Shown here: piece by piece, positions 56,456 through 64,000 of the stretch | How positions within the stretch are numbered: the first letter of the stretch is position 1 | How the letters are laid out: the number at the start of each line of letters is the position of its first letter | Source of the DNA: Mongoliitalea daihaiensis | GTDB taxonomy: Bacteria; Bacteroidota; Bacteroidia; Cytophagales; Cyclobacteriaceae | Reading direction: 5' to 3' | Assembly (NCBI RefSeq): GCF_021596945.1 | Contig: NZ_CP063779.1 | Location: 2,082,001-2,146,000, forward strand | DNA: 64,000 bases | Made by a program: the position numbers and the translations under genes | Notes under the pieces: model-generated | Seen by the model: the letters and a program-made list of their open reading frames with translations, nothing else | Told to the model about the DNA's origin: nothing | Database searches by the model: none

Positions 56456-58576
56456 ATGTCAAGAGATTTAAAATATACTAGGAATATTGGTATTGCTGCG
56501 CACATTGATGCAGGTAAGACCACGACCACTGAACGTATCCTTTTTTACTCCGGCGTCAGCCATAAAATCGGTGAAGTACACGACGGAGCAGCTACCATGG
56601 ACTGGATGGCCCAAGAGCAAGAAAGAGGTATTACCATTACTTCTGCTGCTACCACAGTTTTTTGGAATTACAGAGATAATAAATATCAAATCAACATCAT
56701 CGATACTCCTGGACACGTTGACTTCACGGTAGAAGTTAACAGATCTTTGAGAATCTTAGATGGTTTGGTGTTCCTTTTCAGTGCAGTTGATGGTGTGGAA
56801 CCACAGTCTGAGACTAACTGGAGACTAGCTGATAACTATAAAGTAGCCCGTATCGGTTTCGTTAACAAAATGGATAGATCCGGTGCTAACTTCCTTGAAG
56901 TTTGTAAACAAGTAAAAGAAATGTTAGGAAGTCATGCTGTTCCTTTGCAGCTTCCTATCGGTGCCGAAGACAAGTTCAAAGGGGTAGTTGACTTGATCAA
57001 CAACCGTGCGATCACTTGGAATGAGGCAGATATGGGGATGACTTATGAAGTGATTCCTATGCCTGAGGATATGGTGGAAGAAGTAGCACAGTGGAGAGAG
57101 CATTTGTTGGAATCAGTTGCTGAGTTTGATGAGTCTTTGATGGAGAAATACTTCGAAGATCCAGATTCAATCACAGAGGCTGAAATCTTAGCTGCTCTTC
57201 GTGAAGCTACTATCCAAATGAAAATCGTTCCTATGGTTTGTGGTTCATCTTTCAAAAATAAAGGTGTACAGACCATGTTGGATTTGGTAATGGAATTATT
57301 GCCTTCTCCACTGGATAAGGACGAAATCATTGCTCATGAACTTGACAATGAAGAAAAAGAAGTAAAAATTGGACCTGACGAAAAAGAGCCATTTGCTGGC
57401 TTGGCTTTCAAAATTGCAACTGATCCATTTGTGGGTAGATTGTGTTTCGTAAGAGCCTATTCAGGTGTATTGGAATCTGGTTCATACGTATTCAATAGCC
57501 GTTCAGGCAATAAGGAACGTATTTCCCGCGTATTCCAAATGCATGCTAATAAGCAAAACCAAATCCCAAGACTACAAGCTGGAGATATCGGTGCAGTAGT
57601 TGGTTTCAAAGATATCAAGACTGGTGATACCCTATGCGACGAAAAGCGTAAAGTAGTATTGGAGTCAATGGTATTCCCTGAGCCGGTTATCGGATATGCT
57701 ATTGAGCCTAAAACTCAAGCAGATGTTGATAAATTGGGTATGGCGATCGCAAAATTGGTAGAAGAAGATCCAACACTTCAAGTGAATACTGATCATGAAA
57801 CTGGTCAGACTATCTTGAGAGGTATGGGTGAACTTCACCTTGAAATCATCATTGACCGTCTGAAGAGAGAATTTAAGGTTGAAATCAACCAAGGTGCTCC
57901 TCAGGTTGCTTATAAAGAAGCTTTATTTGGTTCAGTTGAACACAAAGAAGTGTATAAGAAGCAGACAGGTGGTAAAGGTAAGTTTGCTGATATCGTGTTC
58001 GAATTAGGACCTAAGGATCCAGATCCAGAAACTGGTGAGATCAAACAAGGGTTGGATTTCGTAAACGGTATCGTGGGTGGTGTGATTCCAAAAGAATTCA
58101 TCGCTCCAGTTCAGAAAGGTTTCACAGAAGCTATGAAGAACGGTCCTTTGGCAGGTTACCCAATCGAGTCTATGAAAGTACGATTGTTCCACGGTTCTTA
58201 CCATGACGTTGACTCCGATGCATTGTCTTTTGAATTAGCTGCAAGAATTGGTTTCAAGGAAGCTGCTAAGAAGTGTAGACCACAATTGTTGGAGCCAATC
58301 ATGGCCGTAGACGTAGTAACACCAGATGAGTACACTGGACCTATCACGGGTGACTTGAACAGAAGAAGAGGTTTGATGAAAGGTATGGATACCAAAGGTT
58401 CTTCTACAGTAGTAAAGGCAAGTGTTCCATTATCTGAATTGTTCGGTTATGTAACTGACTTGAGAACGATCTCTTCTGGTAGAGCAACAGCGTCTTTGAC
58501 GTTCTCTCACTACGAGCCAGTTCCAACCAATATCGCTGAACAAGTGATTGCGAAAGTAAAAGGTGAAAAAGCCTAA
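56456..58576 (+). CDS. fusA: Elongation factor G
   Basis: 706 residues, full five-domain EF-G. G1 [15 protein letters not shown], switch I with [17 protein letters not shown]3 [12 protein letters not shown] and G4 NKMDRSG are present, and domain IV has the YKEALFGS and [13 protein letters not shown] segments. Drives tRNA-mRNA translocation. It is in the str cluster with rpsL and rpsG. Confidence 0.99.
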   Translation: MSRDLKYTRNIGIAAHIDAGKTTTTERILFYSGVSHKIGEVHDGAATMDWMAQEQERGITITSAATTVFWNYRDNKYQINIIDTPGHVDFTVEVNRSLRILDGLVFLFSAVDGVEPQSETNWRLADNYKVARIGFVNKMDRSGANFLEVCKQVKEMLGSHAVPLQLPIGAEDKFKGVVDLINNRAITWNEADMGMTYEVIPMPEDMVEEVAQWREHLLESVAEFDESLMEKYFEDPDSITEAEILAALREATIQMKIVPMVCGSSFKNKGVQTMLDLVMELLPSPLDKDEIIAHELDNEEKEVKIGPDEKEPFAGLAFKIATDPFVGRLCFVRAYSGVLESGSYVFNSRSGNKERISRVFQMHANKQNQIPRLQAGDIGAVVGFKDIKTGDTLCDEKRKVVLESMVFPEPVIGYAIEPKTQADVDKLGMAIAKLVEEDPTLQVNTDHETGQTILRGMGELHLEIIIDRLKREFKVEINQGAPQVAYKEALFGSVEHKEVYKKQTGGKGKFADIVFELGPKDPDPETGEIKQGLDFVNGIVGGVIPKEFIAPVQKGFTEAMKNGPLAGYPIESMKVRLFHGSYHDVDSDALSFELAARIGFKEAAKKCRPQLLEPIMAVDVVTPDEYTGPITGDLNRRRGLMKGMDTKGSSTVVKASVPLSELFGYVTDLRTISSGRATASLTFSHYEPVPTNIAEQVIAKVKGEKA

Positions 58577-58589
58577 ATCCTGAAAGAAA

Positions 58590-58895
58590 ATGAATCAGAA
58601 AATCAGAATAAAACTAAAATCATACGATCACAGCTTGGTGGATAAGTCATCAGAGAAGATCGTAAAGGCGGTAAAAGCTACTGGTGCTATTGTGGTGGGG
58701 CCAATTCCATTGCCTACAAAGAAGGAGAAATTCACTGTGTTGAAATCTCCTCACGTAAACAAGAAAGCGAGAGATCAATATCAGCTTTGTACTTACAAGC
58801 GCTTGGTAGACATCTACAGCAACAGCTCAAAGACAGTGGATGCTTTGATGAAGATCGAGCTTCCAAGTGGAGTTGATGTAGAAATCAAAGTCTGA
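58590..58895 (+). CDS. rpsJ: 30S ribosomal protein S10
   Basis: 101 residues. [21 protein letters not shown] at the start and [20 protein letters not shown] in the middle define S10/NusE. Thirteen nt after fusA. It is followed by a terminator, not directly by rplC, so it is transcribed with the str cluster. Confidence 0.98.
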   Translation: MNQKIRIKLKSYDHSLVDKSSEKIVKAVKATGAIVVGPIPLPTKKEKFTVLKSPHVNKKARDQYQLCTYKRLVDIYSNSSKTVDALMKIELPSGVDVEIKV

Positions 58896-58918
58896 CGGAT
58901 CATTCACTCCCATACTGA

Positions 58919-58951
58919 AACCTGCAGCGTTTTCGTTGCAGGTTTTATTTT
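58919..58951 (+). terminator. Terminator after rpsJ
   Basis: 11-bp stem AACCTGCAGCG / CGTTGCAGGTT with one G-T pair, TTTT loop, followed by TTATTTTTTAT. It separates rpsJ from rplC. Confidence 0.85.
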
Positions 58952-59046
58952 TTATATGTTTGAAGGGGCGATTTTTGGAGAGAAGTTAGCTTATGGAGCT
59001 TTCGCCAAATTTATTTTGGTAAATAATTGAAAATATTGAAGTTGGG

Positions 59047-59078
59047 TTTTGCATGGTGAAATTAAATTGATAACTTTG
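59047..59078 (+). promoter_or_regulatory. Promoter of the rplC-led S10/spc unit
   Basis: TTTTG (59047-59051), 19-nt spacer, exact -7 box TAACTTTG (59071-59078), followed by CAGTCC. A 65-nt leader precedes rplC; no L4-binding structure was recognised. Confidence 0.8.
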
Positions 59079-59141
59079 CAGTCCTTAAAAAGGGCCCATC
59101 TGCGTAAGCAATTGGGTTTCAAGTTTATTATATAACAGAAG

Positions 59142-59774
59142 ATGTCTGGAATAATAGGTAAAAAAGTAGGAATGACTAGTATTTTCAGTGCCGATGGACG
59201 TAATGTCGCATGCACGTTAATAGAAGCTGGTCCTTGCGTAGTGACGCAAGTAAAAAATGTTGAAACAGACGGGTACAACGCTGTTCAATTGGCATTCGGT
59301 GAGCGTAAGGAGAAAAACACTCCTAAGCCATTGATGGGGCACTTTAAAAAGGCCGGCACCACGCCAAAGCAGAAAGTTGTTGAATTCAGAGACTTTAGAG
59401 TCGAATTCGAAGGTCAGGTTGATCTTGGAAAAACCGTAGAAGCTGGTCAGGTATTCGTAGAAGGTGACTTCGTAGATGCGATCGGAACTTCCAAAGGTAA
59501 AGGTTTTCAAGGTGTTGTGAAAAGGCATGGATTTGCTGGTGTGGGTGGTCAAACTCACGGTCAGCACAACAGACAAAGACACCCTGGATCTATTGGTGCT
59601 TGTTCTTGGCCTTCAAGAGTATTTAAAGGTATGAGAATGGCAGGTAGAACTGGTGGTGACAGAGTGAAAGTTGTCAACCTAAAGGTCCTAAAAATCTATC
59701 CTGAGAAGAACTTGCTACTTGTGAGTGGTTCTGTTCCTGGTCCAAAAAATTCTTTCGTTATTCTAGAGAAGTAA
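59142..59774 (+). CDS. rplC: 50S ribosomal protein L3
   Basis: 210 residues. [19 protein letters not shown] at the start and the central loop [20 protein letters not shown] near the peptidyl-transferase centre are typical; the segment [20 protein letters not shown] follows. First gene after the new promoter, 4 nt before rplD. Confidence 0.98.
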   Translation: MSGIIGKKVGMTSIFSADGRNVACTLIEAGPCVVTQVKNVETDGYNAVQLAFGERKEKNTPKPLMGHFKKAGTTPKQKVVEFRDFRVEFEGQVDLGKTVEAGQVFVEGDFVDAIGTSKGKGFQGVVKRHGFAGVGGQTHGQHNRQRHPGSIGACSWPSRVFKGMRMAGRTGGDRVKVVNLKVLKIYPEKNLLLVSGSVPGPKNSFVILEK

Positions 59775-59778
59775 GAAA

Positions 59779-60405
59779 ATGGAATTAGCAGTATTAAAAC
59801 ATAACGGCGAAGATACAGGTAGAAAAATCACGCTATCAGACGAGGTTTTTGCAATAGAGCCAAACGATCACGCGATCTACCTAGATGTCAAACAATTTTT
59901 GGCTAACCAGAGACAGGGTACTCACAAATCTAAGGAAAGAAACGAGATCGCTGGTTCAACCAAGAAAATCAAAAAGCAAAAAGGTACCGGTGGTGCCAGA
60001 GCGGGTTCAATTAAATCTCCATTGTTCAGAGGAGGAGGTAGAGTTTTTGGTCCTAAGCCAAGAGATTACTCTTTCAAGTTGAATAAGAAATTGAAGCAAT
60101 TGGCTCGTAAGTCTGCTTTGTCATATAAAGTTAAAGAGAACAGCTTAGTAGTATTGGAGAGCATCAGTTTTGATTCTCCTAAGACTAAAAACTACATCTC
60201 TTTCTTGAATGGTCTTGCACTTACTGATAAGAAGTCCTTGTTAGTTCTTCCTGAAGTAAATAAGAATGTGTACTTGTCCAGCAGAAACCTTGCAAAGGCG
60301 AAAGTGGTAACGGTTGATTCTTTGAATACATATGAGTTGTTGAATGCTGACAGCTTGGTATTGTGCGAAGGCGCTGTAAGTAAATTAGAAACCATTTTAT
60401 CGTAA
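59779..60405 (+). CDS. rplD: 50S ribosomal protein L4
   Basis: 208 residues. The extended exit-tunnel loop is present ([23 protein letters not shown], in two parts [13 protein letters not shown] and [15 protein letters not shown]). In enterobacteria L4 regulates the S10 operon; not shown here. Six nt before rplW. Confidence 0.98.
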   Translation: MELAVLKHNGEDTGRKITLSDEVFAIEPNDHAIYLDVKQFLANQRQGTHKSKERNEIAGSTKKIKKQKGTGGARAGSIKSPLFRGGGRVFGPKPRDYSFKLNKKLKQLARKSALSYKVKENSLVVLESISFDSPKTKNYISFLNGLALTDKKSLLVLPEVNKNVYLSSRNLAKAKVVTVDSLNTYELLNADSLVLCEGAVSKLETILS

Positions 60406-60411
60406 GAAGTC

Positions 60412-60699
60412 ATGCAGATATTAAAGAGACCTTTGATTACGGAGAAGATTTCTGCCATGAACGAAAAAGGCGTTTATGGATTTGTAGTTGAGAAAACAGC
60501 TACTAAGCCAGAAATTAAAGCAGCCATCGAGAAAATGTACGGTGTGAAGGTAGAGGATATTCGTACCTTGAGAATGCCAGGAAAGCCAAAGACCCGTTAC
60601 ACCAAAACTAAAATAGTTTCAGGATTTTCCAAGCCATTCAAAAAGGCTATTGTGAAGATTGCTGAAGGTGAAGTGATCGATTTTTACGGAGAAATTTAA
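60412..60699 (+). CDS. rplW: 50S ribosomal protein L23
   Basis: 95 residues. LKRPLITEKISAMNEKGVYG at the start and VEDIRTLRMPGKPKTRYTK are characteristic. Sits at the tunnel exit and docks trigger factor and SRP. Between rplD and rplB. Confidence 0.97.
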   Translation: MQILKRPLITEKISAMNEKGVYGFVVEKTATKPEIKAAIEKMYGVKVEDIRTLRMPGKPKTRYTKTKIVSGFSKPFKKAIVKIAEGEVIDFYGEI

Positions 60700-60716
60700 T
60701 TGAATCATAGATAACA

Positions 60717-61541
60717 ATGGCAGTTAGAAAATTAAAGCCTGTTACGCCGGGTACAAGATTTAGAGTTGCTCCTGTATTTGATGAAATTACTGCATCAAAG
60801 CCAGAGAAGTCTTTATTGGCCCCGTTGAAAAAAACAGGTGGTAGAAATAATGCAGGTAAAATGACCAATCGCTATATCGGTGGTGGTCACAAGAGAAGAC
60901 TTAGAATCATTGATTTTAAGCGTAACAAATTTGGTATCCCTGCTGTAGTGAAGACAATTGAGTACGATCCTAACAGATCTGCGCGAATTGCCTTATTGTT
61001 CTACACAGATGGTACTAAAACCTACATTATTGCCCCGGAAGGTTTGCAAGTTGGACAAACAGTGATTTCCGGTGAGAGTGTTGCTCCAGAAGTGGGTAAT
61101 GCGATGCACATGACCAATATGCCTTTAGGTACAATTGTTCACAACATCGAACTTAAGCCAGGAAAAGGTGGCGCTTTGGCACGAAGTGCGGGCGGCTATG
61201 CTCAGATTGTAGCGAGAGAAGGTAAGTACGTAACTGTAAAATTACCATCTGGCGAAATGAGATTAATCCTTGGTGCGTGTTTGGCTACAGTAGGTACTGT
61301 ATCCAATGCTGACCATATGAATGTTAGGTTAGGTAAAGCTGGTAGAAACCGTTGGTTGGGAAGAAGACCTAGAACCAGAGGTGTGGCGATGAACCCTGTT
61401 GATCACCCTATGGGTGGTGGTGAGGGCCGTTCATCCGGTGGACACCCAAGATCTAGAAAAGGCTTACTTGCAAAAGGTAAGAAAACTAGATCACCTAAGA
61501 AGTATTCAAATAAATTCATTATCAGTAGACGTACGAAATAA
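60717..61541 (+). CDS. rplB: 50S ribosomal protein L2
   Basis: 274 residues. [13 protein letters not shown] at the start, [20 protein letters not shown] and the conserved [20 protein letters not shown] with the His needed for peptidyl transfer assembly. Two nt before rpsS. Confidence 0.99.
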   Translation: MAVRKLKPVTPGTRFRVAPVFDEITASKPEKSLLAPLKKTGGRNNAGKMTNRYIGGGHKRRLRIIDFKRNKFGIPAVVKTIEYDPNRSARIALLFYTDGTKTYIIAPEGLQVGQTVISGESVAPEVGNAMHMTNMPLGTIVHNIELKPGKGGALARSAGGYAQIVAREGKYVTVKLPSGEMRLILGACLATVGTVSNADHMNVRLGKAGRNRWLGRRPRTRGVAMNPVDHPMGGGEGRSSGGHPRSRKGLLAKGKKTRSPKKYSNKFIISRRTK

Positions 61542-61543
61542 TT

Positions 61544-61822
61544 ATGGCACGTTCATTAAAAAAGGGTCCTTATATAGAGCACCATTTGGCTAAGAAAGTG
61601 GATGTCATGAACGAATCAGGGAAAAAGTCTGTGATTAAAACATGGTCCAGAAGATCAATGATCTCCCCAGATTTCGTAGGCCACACCTTTGCTGTGCATA
61701 ATGGAAACAAATTCATTCCTGTTTTTGTGACTGACAACATGGTTGGACATAAGCTAGGAGAATTTGCACCTACCAGAAACTTCAGAGGTCACATCGCCAA
61801 AAAAGATAAAGGAAAGAGATAA
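61544..61822 (+). CDS. rpsS: 30S ribosomal protein S19
   Basis: 92 residues. [34 protein letters not shown] and [16 protein letters not shown] are diagnostic. Short spacings on both sides (2 nt each). Confidence 0.98.
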   Translation: MARSLKKGPYIEHHLAKKVDVMNESGKKSVIKTWSRRSMISPDFVGHTFAVHNGNKFIPVFVTDNMVGHKLGEFAPTRNFRGHIAKKDKGKR

Positions 61823-61824
61823 TC

Positions 61825-62211
61825 ATGGAAGCAATAGCAAGATTAAACAACGTTCCTACTTCTCCACGCAAAATGCGTTTGGTAGCTGACCTCGTGAGAG
61901 GTAAAAGAGTAGGACATGCACTCAGCATATTGAAGTTTACTCCGAACCACGGTTCCATTAAGTTAGAGAAGCTTCTTCTTTCTGCTGTAGCCAACTGGCA
62001 AGCGAAAAACCCAGATGTAAAGCTGGAAGATGCAGATTTATATGTGAAAACTATTTTTGTTGACGAAGGTCGTATGTTGAAAAGACTGAGACCTGCTCCT
62101 CAAGGAAGAGCTCACAGAATCCGTAAAAGATCAAATCATGTAACCTTGATTGTTGACGCAGTCGATGCAGGTGTTACCGCTGATGAAGTAGAAACAACAG
62201 AAAACAACTAA
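61825..62211 (+). CDS. rplV: 50S ribosomal protein L22
   Basis: 128 residues. [20 protein letters not shown] at the N-terminus and the tunnel hairpin [20 protein letters not shown], with a short acidic C-terminal tail (DEVETTENN). Confidence 0.98.
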   Translation: MEAIARLNNVPTSPRKMRLVADLVRGKRVGHALSILKFTPNHGSIKLEKLLLSAVANWQAKNPDVKLEDADLYVKTIFVDEGRMLKRLRPAPQGRAHRIRKRSNHVTLIVDAVDAGVTADEVETTENN

Positions 62212-62224
62212 TTAAAATCAGACT

Positions 62225-62965
62225 ATGGGACAAAAAATCAACCCAATTGGTTTTAGACTTGGTGTAATCAAGGGATGGGACTCTAACTGGTACGGTGGCA
62301 AAGATTTTGCTGAGAAGCTGTATGAAGATCAGCAAATCAGGAAATACGTCAACGCTAGAATTCCAAAAGGAGGTATCTCAAAAGTTATCATCGAAAGAAC
62401 TTTGAAGAGAATCACATTGACGATCCACACGGCAAGACCAGGAGTGGTAATCGGTAAAGGTGGTGCTGAAGTTGATAAATTGAAGGAGGAGTTGAAAAAA
62501 CTTACCAACAAGGATGTACAAATCAACATCTTTGAAATTAAGCGTCCTGAATTGGATGCGAAGTTGGTAGGTGAGTCAATTGCTCAGCAATTACAAGCTA
62601 GAATTTCCTTTAGAAGAGCAATGAAACAATCCATTGCTGCAACCATGAGAGTGGGAGCTGAAGGTATCAAAATCAAACTTTCCGGTAGATTGGGTGGTGC
62701 TGAGATGGCACGTTCTGAAATGTACAAAGAAGGAAGAATTCCTTTGCATACATTGAGAGCTGACATTGATTATGCAGTTTCTGAAGCCTTGACTGTCTAT
62801 GGTATCATTGGTATCAAAGTATGGATCTTCAAAGGTGAAGTGTACGGAAAGAGAGACCTTTCTCCAAATATTGGTGCTGCTGAGAGCAAATCTAATGCTG
62901 GTAATCAAGCCAACAGAGGAAAGCGCAGAGAAGGCGGACCAAAGAGAAGAAAGAGAAATAACTAA
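62225..62965 (+). CDS. rpsC: 30S ribosomal protein S3
   Basis: 246 residues. [21 protein letters not shown] at the start with the KH motif [17 protein letters not shown], and [14 protein letters not shown]. The C-terminal tail is long, basic and low-complexity ([19 protein letters not shown]), longer than in E. coli. Confidence 0.98.
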   Translation: MGQKINPIGFRLGVIKGWDSNWYGGKDFAEKLYEDQQIRKYVNARIPKGGISKVIIERTLKRITLTIHTARPGVVIGKGGAEVDKLKEELKKLTNKDVQINIFEIKRPELDAKLVGESIAQQLQARISFRRAMKQSIAATMRVGAEGIKIKLSGRLGGAEMARSEMYKEGRIPLHTLRADIDYAVSEALTVYGIIGIKVWIFKGEVYGKRDLSPNIGAAESKSNAGNQANRGKRREGGPKRRKRNN

Positions 62966-62988
62966 TTTATCACCATTAGTGAGAAATC

Positions 62989-63408
62989 ATGTTACAGCCT
63001 AAAAGAACAAAATATAGAAAAATGCATAAGGGCAGGATCAAAGGGATCGCTCAGAGAGGACACACACTCTCTTTCGGTAACTTTGGTATCAAGTCCCTAG
63101 AGGCAGGTTGGATAACTTCCCGTCAGATTGAGGCCGCTCGTATTGCTATGACAAGAGCAATGAAGAGAGAAGGTCAGGTTTGGATCAGAATTTTCCCTGA
63201 CAAACCAATCACTAAGAAGCCTGCTGAAGTACGTATGGGTAAAGGTAAAGGTGCTCCTGAATACTGGGTAGCAGTAATCAAGCCAGGAACAATCCTTTTT
63301 GAAGCTACTGGCGTAAGCTTGGAAGTGGCAAAAGAGGCCTTGAGATTGGCACAGCAAAAACTTCCTGTTAGTACGAATTTCATTGTACGTAGAGATTACG
63401 TAGGATAA
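62989..63408 (+). CDS. rplP: 50S ribosomal protein L16
   Basis: 139 residues. [39 protein letters not shown] and [20 protein letters not shown] are the standard L16 segments. Nine-nt gap to rpmC. Confidence 0.98.
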   Translation: MLQPKRTKYRKMHKGRIKGIAQRGHTLSFGNFGIKSLEAGWITSRQIEAARIAMTRAMKREGQVWIRIFPDKPITKKPAEVRMGKGKGAPEYWVAVIKPGTILFEATGVSLEVAKEALRLAQQKLPVSTNFIVRRDYVG

Positions 63409-63416
63409 TAAACACT

Positions 63417-63611
63417 ATGAAAAACTCAGAAATCAGATCACTTTCCGAAAGTGAAATCATCGAGCGTATAGCCGCTGAGCAGCAAAATTTAACTAAGTTA
63501 AACTTCGCTCATGCTATTTCTCCTATTGAGAATCCAAATAAAATTAGGGAATCAAGACGTTTTATCGCGAGACTACAAACGATCTTGACAGAAAAACAAA
63601 GAGCTAAATAA
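63417..63611 (+). CDS. rpmC: 50S ribosomal protein L29
   Basis: 64 residues, two-helix protein. [18 protein letters not shown] at the start and [17 protein letters not shown]-type second helix. Near the tunnel exit beside L23. Confidence 0.95.
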   Translation: MKNSEIRSLSESEIIERIAAEQQNLTKLNFAHAISPIENPNKIRESRRFIARLQTILTEKQRAK

Positions 63612-63618
63612 GAAAAAG

Positions 63619-63882
63619 ATGGCTACTACTGAGAGAAATCTACGTAAAGAGAGAATTGGCAAAGTAGTCAGCAACAAGATGGATAAATCCATTACAGTTG
63701 CCGTAGAGAGAAAGGTAAAACACCCAATCTACGGCAAGTTTGTTGCCAAGACTACCAAATTTATGGTTCATGACGAGACAAATGATGCTAGAGAAGGCGA
63801 TGTTGTCAAAATTAGCGAAACTCGTCCGCTGAGTAAAAACAAGCGTTGGAGATTAGTAGAAATTATAGAAAGGGCTAAGTAA
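63619..63882 (+). CDS. rpsQ: 30S ribosomal protein S17
   Basis: 87 residues. [36 protein letters not shown] and [20 protein letters not shown] define S17. Two nt before rplN. Confidence 0.97.
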   Translation: MATTERNLRKERIGKVVSNKMDKSITVAVERKVKHPIYGKFVAKTTKFMVHDETNDAREGDVVKISETRPLSKNKRWRLVEIIERAK

Positions 63883-63884
63883 TC

Positions 63885-64000
63885 ATGATACAGCAAGAAT
63901 CCAGACTAAGCGTGGCGGATAATTCCGGTGCCAAAGAGGTGCTCGTAATCCGCGTGTTGGGTGGTACCAAGAAAAGGTATGCTTCCATCGGAGACAAAGT
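63885..64000 (+). CDS. rplN: 50S ribosomal protein L14, cut by window end
   Basis: Partial: 38 codons are visible from ATG 63885 ([20 protein letters not shown], then [18 protein letters not shown]). The DNSGAKE and [15 protein letters not shown] segments are the L14 signature. The rest lies beyond the window. Confidence 0.95.
   Translation, partial: MIQQESRLSVADNSGAKEVLVIRVLGGTKKRYASIGDK

Overview
The window looks like a chromosome segment from a member of the Bacteroidota, probably order Cytophagales and near Cyclobacteriaceae (inference, no search run). Supporting signs are Bacteroidota-type promoters (TTG, 17-20 nt, TAnnTTTG), weak or absent Shine-Dalgarno sequences, many lipoproteins, a GWxTD protein, a DUF2723/GT117 membrane protein, a BtuB-BtuG pair and tRNA genes without encoded CCA. 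No insertion sequence, prophage, CRISPR array or rRNA gene was seen.

Layout. 1-4.3 kb: thioesterase, TPR lipoprotein, Sua5-type tRNA threonylcarbamoyladenylate synthase, phosphoglycerate kinase and two small unknowns. 4.6-11.2 kb: a divergent cobalamin-uptake locus. btuB and a BtuG-like lipoprotein lie behind a cobalamin riboswitch on the minus strand; a BtuF/BtuC/BtuD-type ABC importer lies on the plus strand. 11.7-18 kb: rlmB, GWxTD protein, methyltransferase and the large GT117 protein. 18-22.8 kb: a sulfur group of thioredoxin, persulfide dioxygenase-rhodanese fusion, OprD-like porin and two YeeE/YedE half-transporters. Three of its promoters carry a Crp/Fnr-type palindrome at the same distance from the -7 box. 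23-30.6 kb: MFS transporter, LytS/LytR-type two-component pair, ElaA-type acetyltransferase and a large PLP enzyme. 30.7-34.6 kb: a small defence locus (XRE regulator, McrB-like AAA NTPase, McrC-like nuclease) with a 33-bp inverted-repeat operator and two small divergent genes, one frameshifted. 35-41.7 kb: surface lipoproteins with propeller-like C-termini, a head-GIN (DUF2807) lipoprotein, a VanX-type dipeptidase and an SDR.

41.9-64 kb is the core translation and transcription block: tRNA-Tyr/Gly/Thr-tuf, tRNA-Trp-secE-nusG-rplKAJL-rpoBC, a DUF3467 gene, rpsL-rpsG-fusA-rpsJ, then rplC-D-W-B-rpsS-rplV-rpsC-rplP-rpmC-rpsQ-rplN. rplN is cut by the window end. Clear terminators and TAnnTTTG promoters divide it into transcription units.

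The most unusual feature is a set of tandem heptanucleotide tracts of several unrelated words, all with a 7-nt period. They sit at 3' ends of accessory genes, and the stop codon is usually part of, or abuts, the first unit. I saw none in divergent promoter regions or in the translation block. The other leads are the sulfur regulon geometry, the McrBC-like operator, the 173-bp tandem duplication and the split of rpsJ from the rest of the S10 operon.
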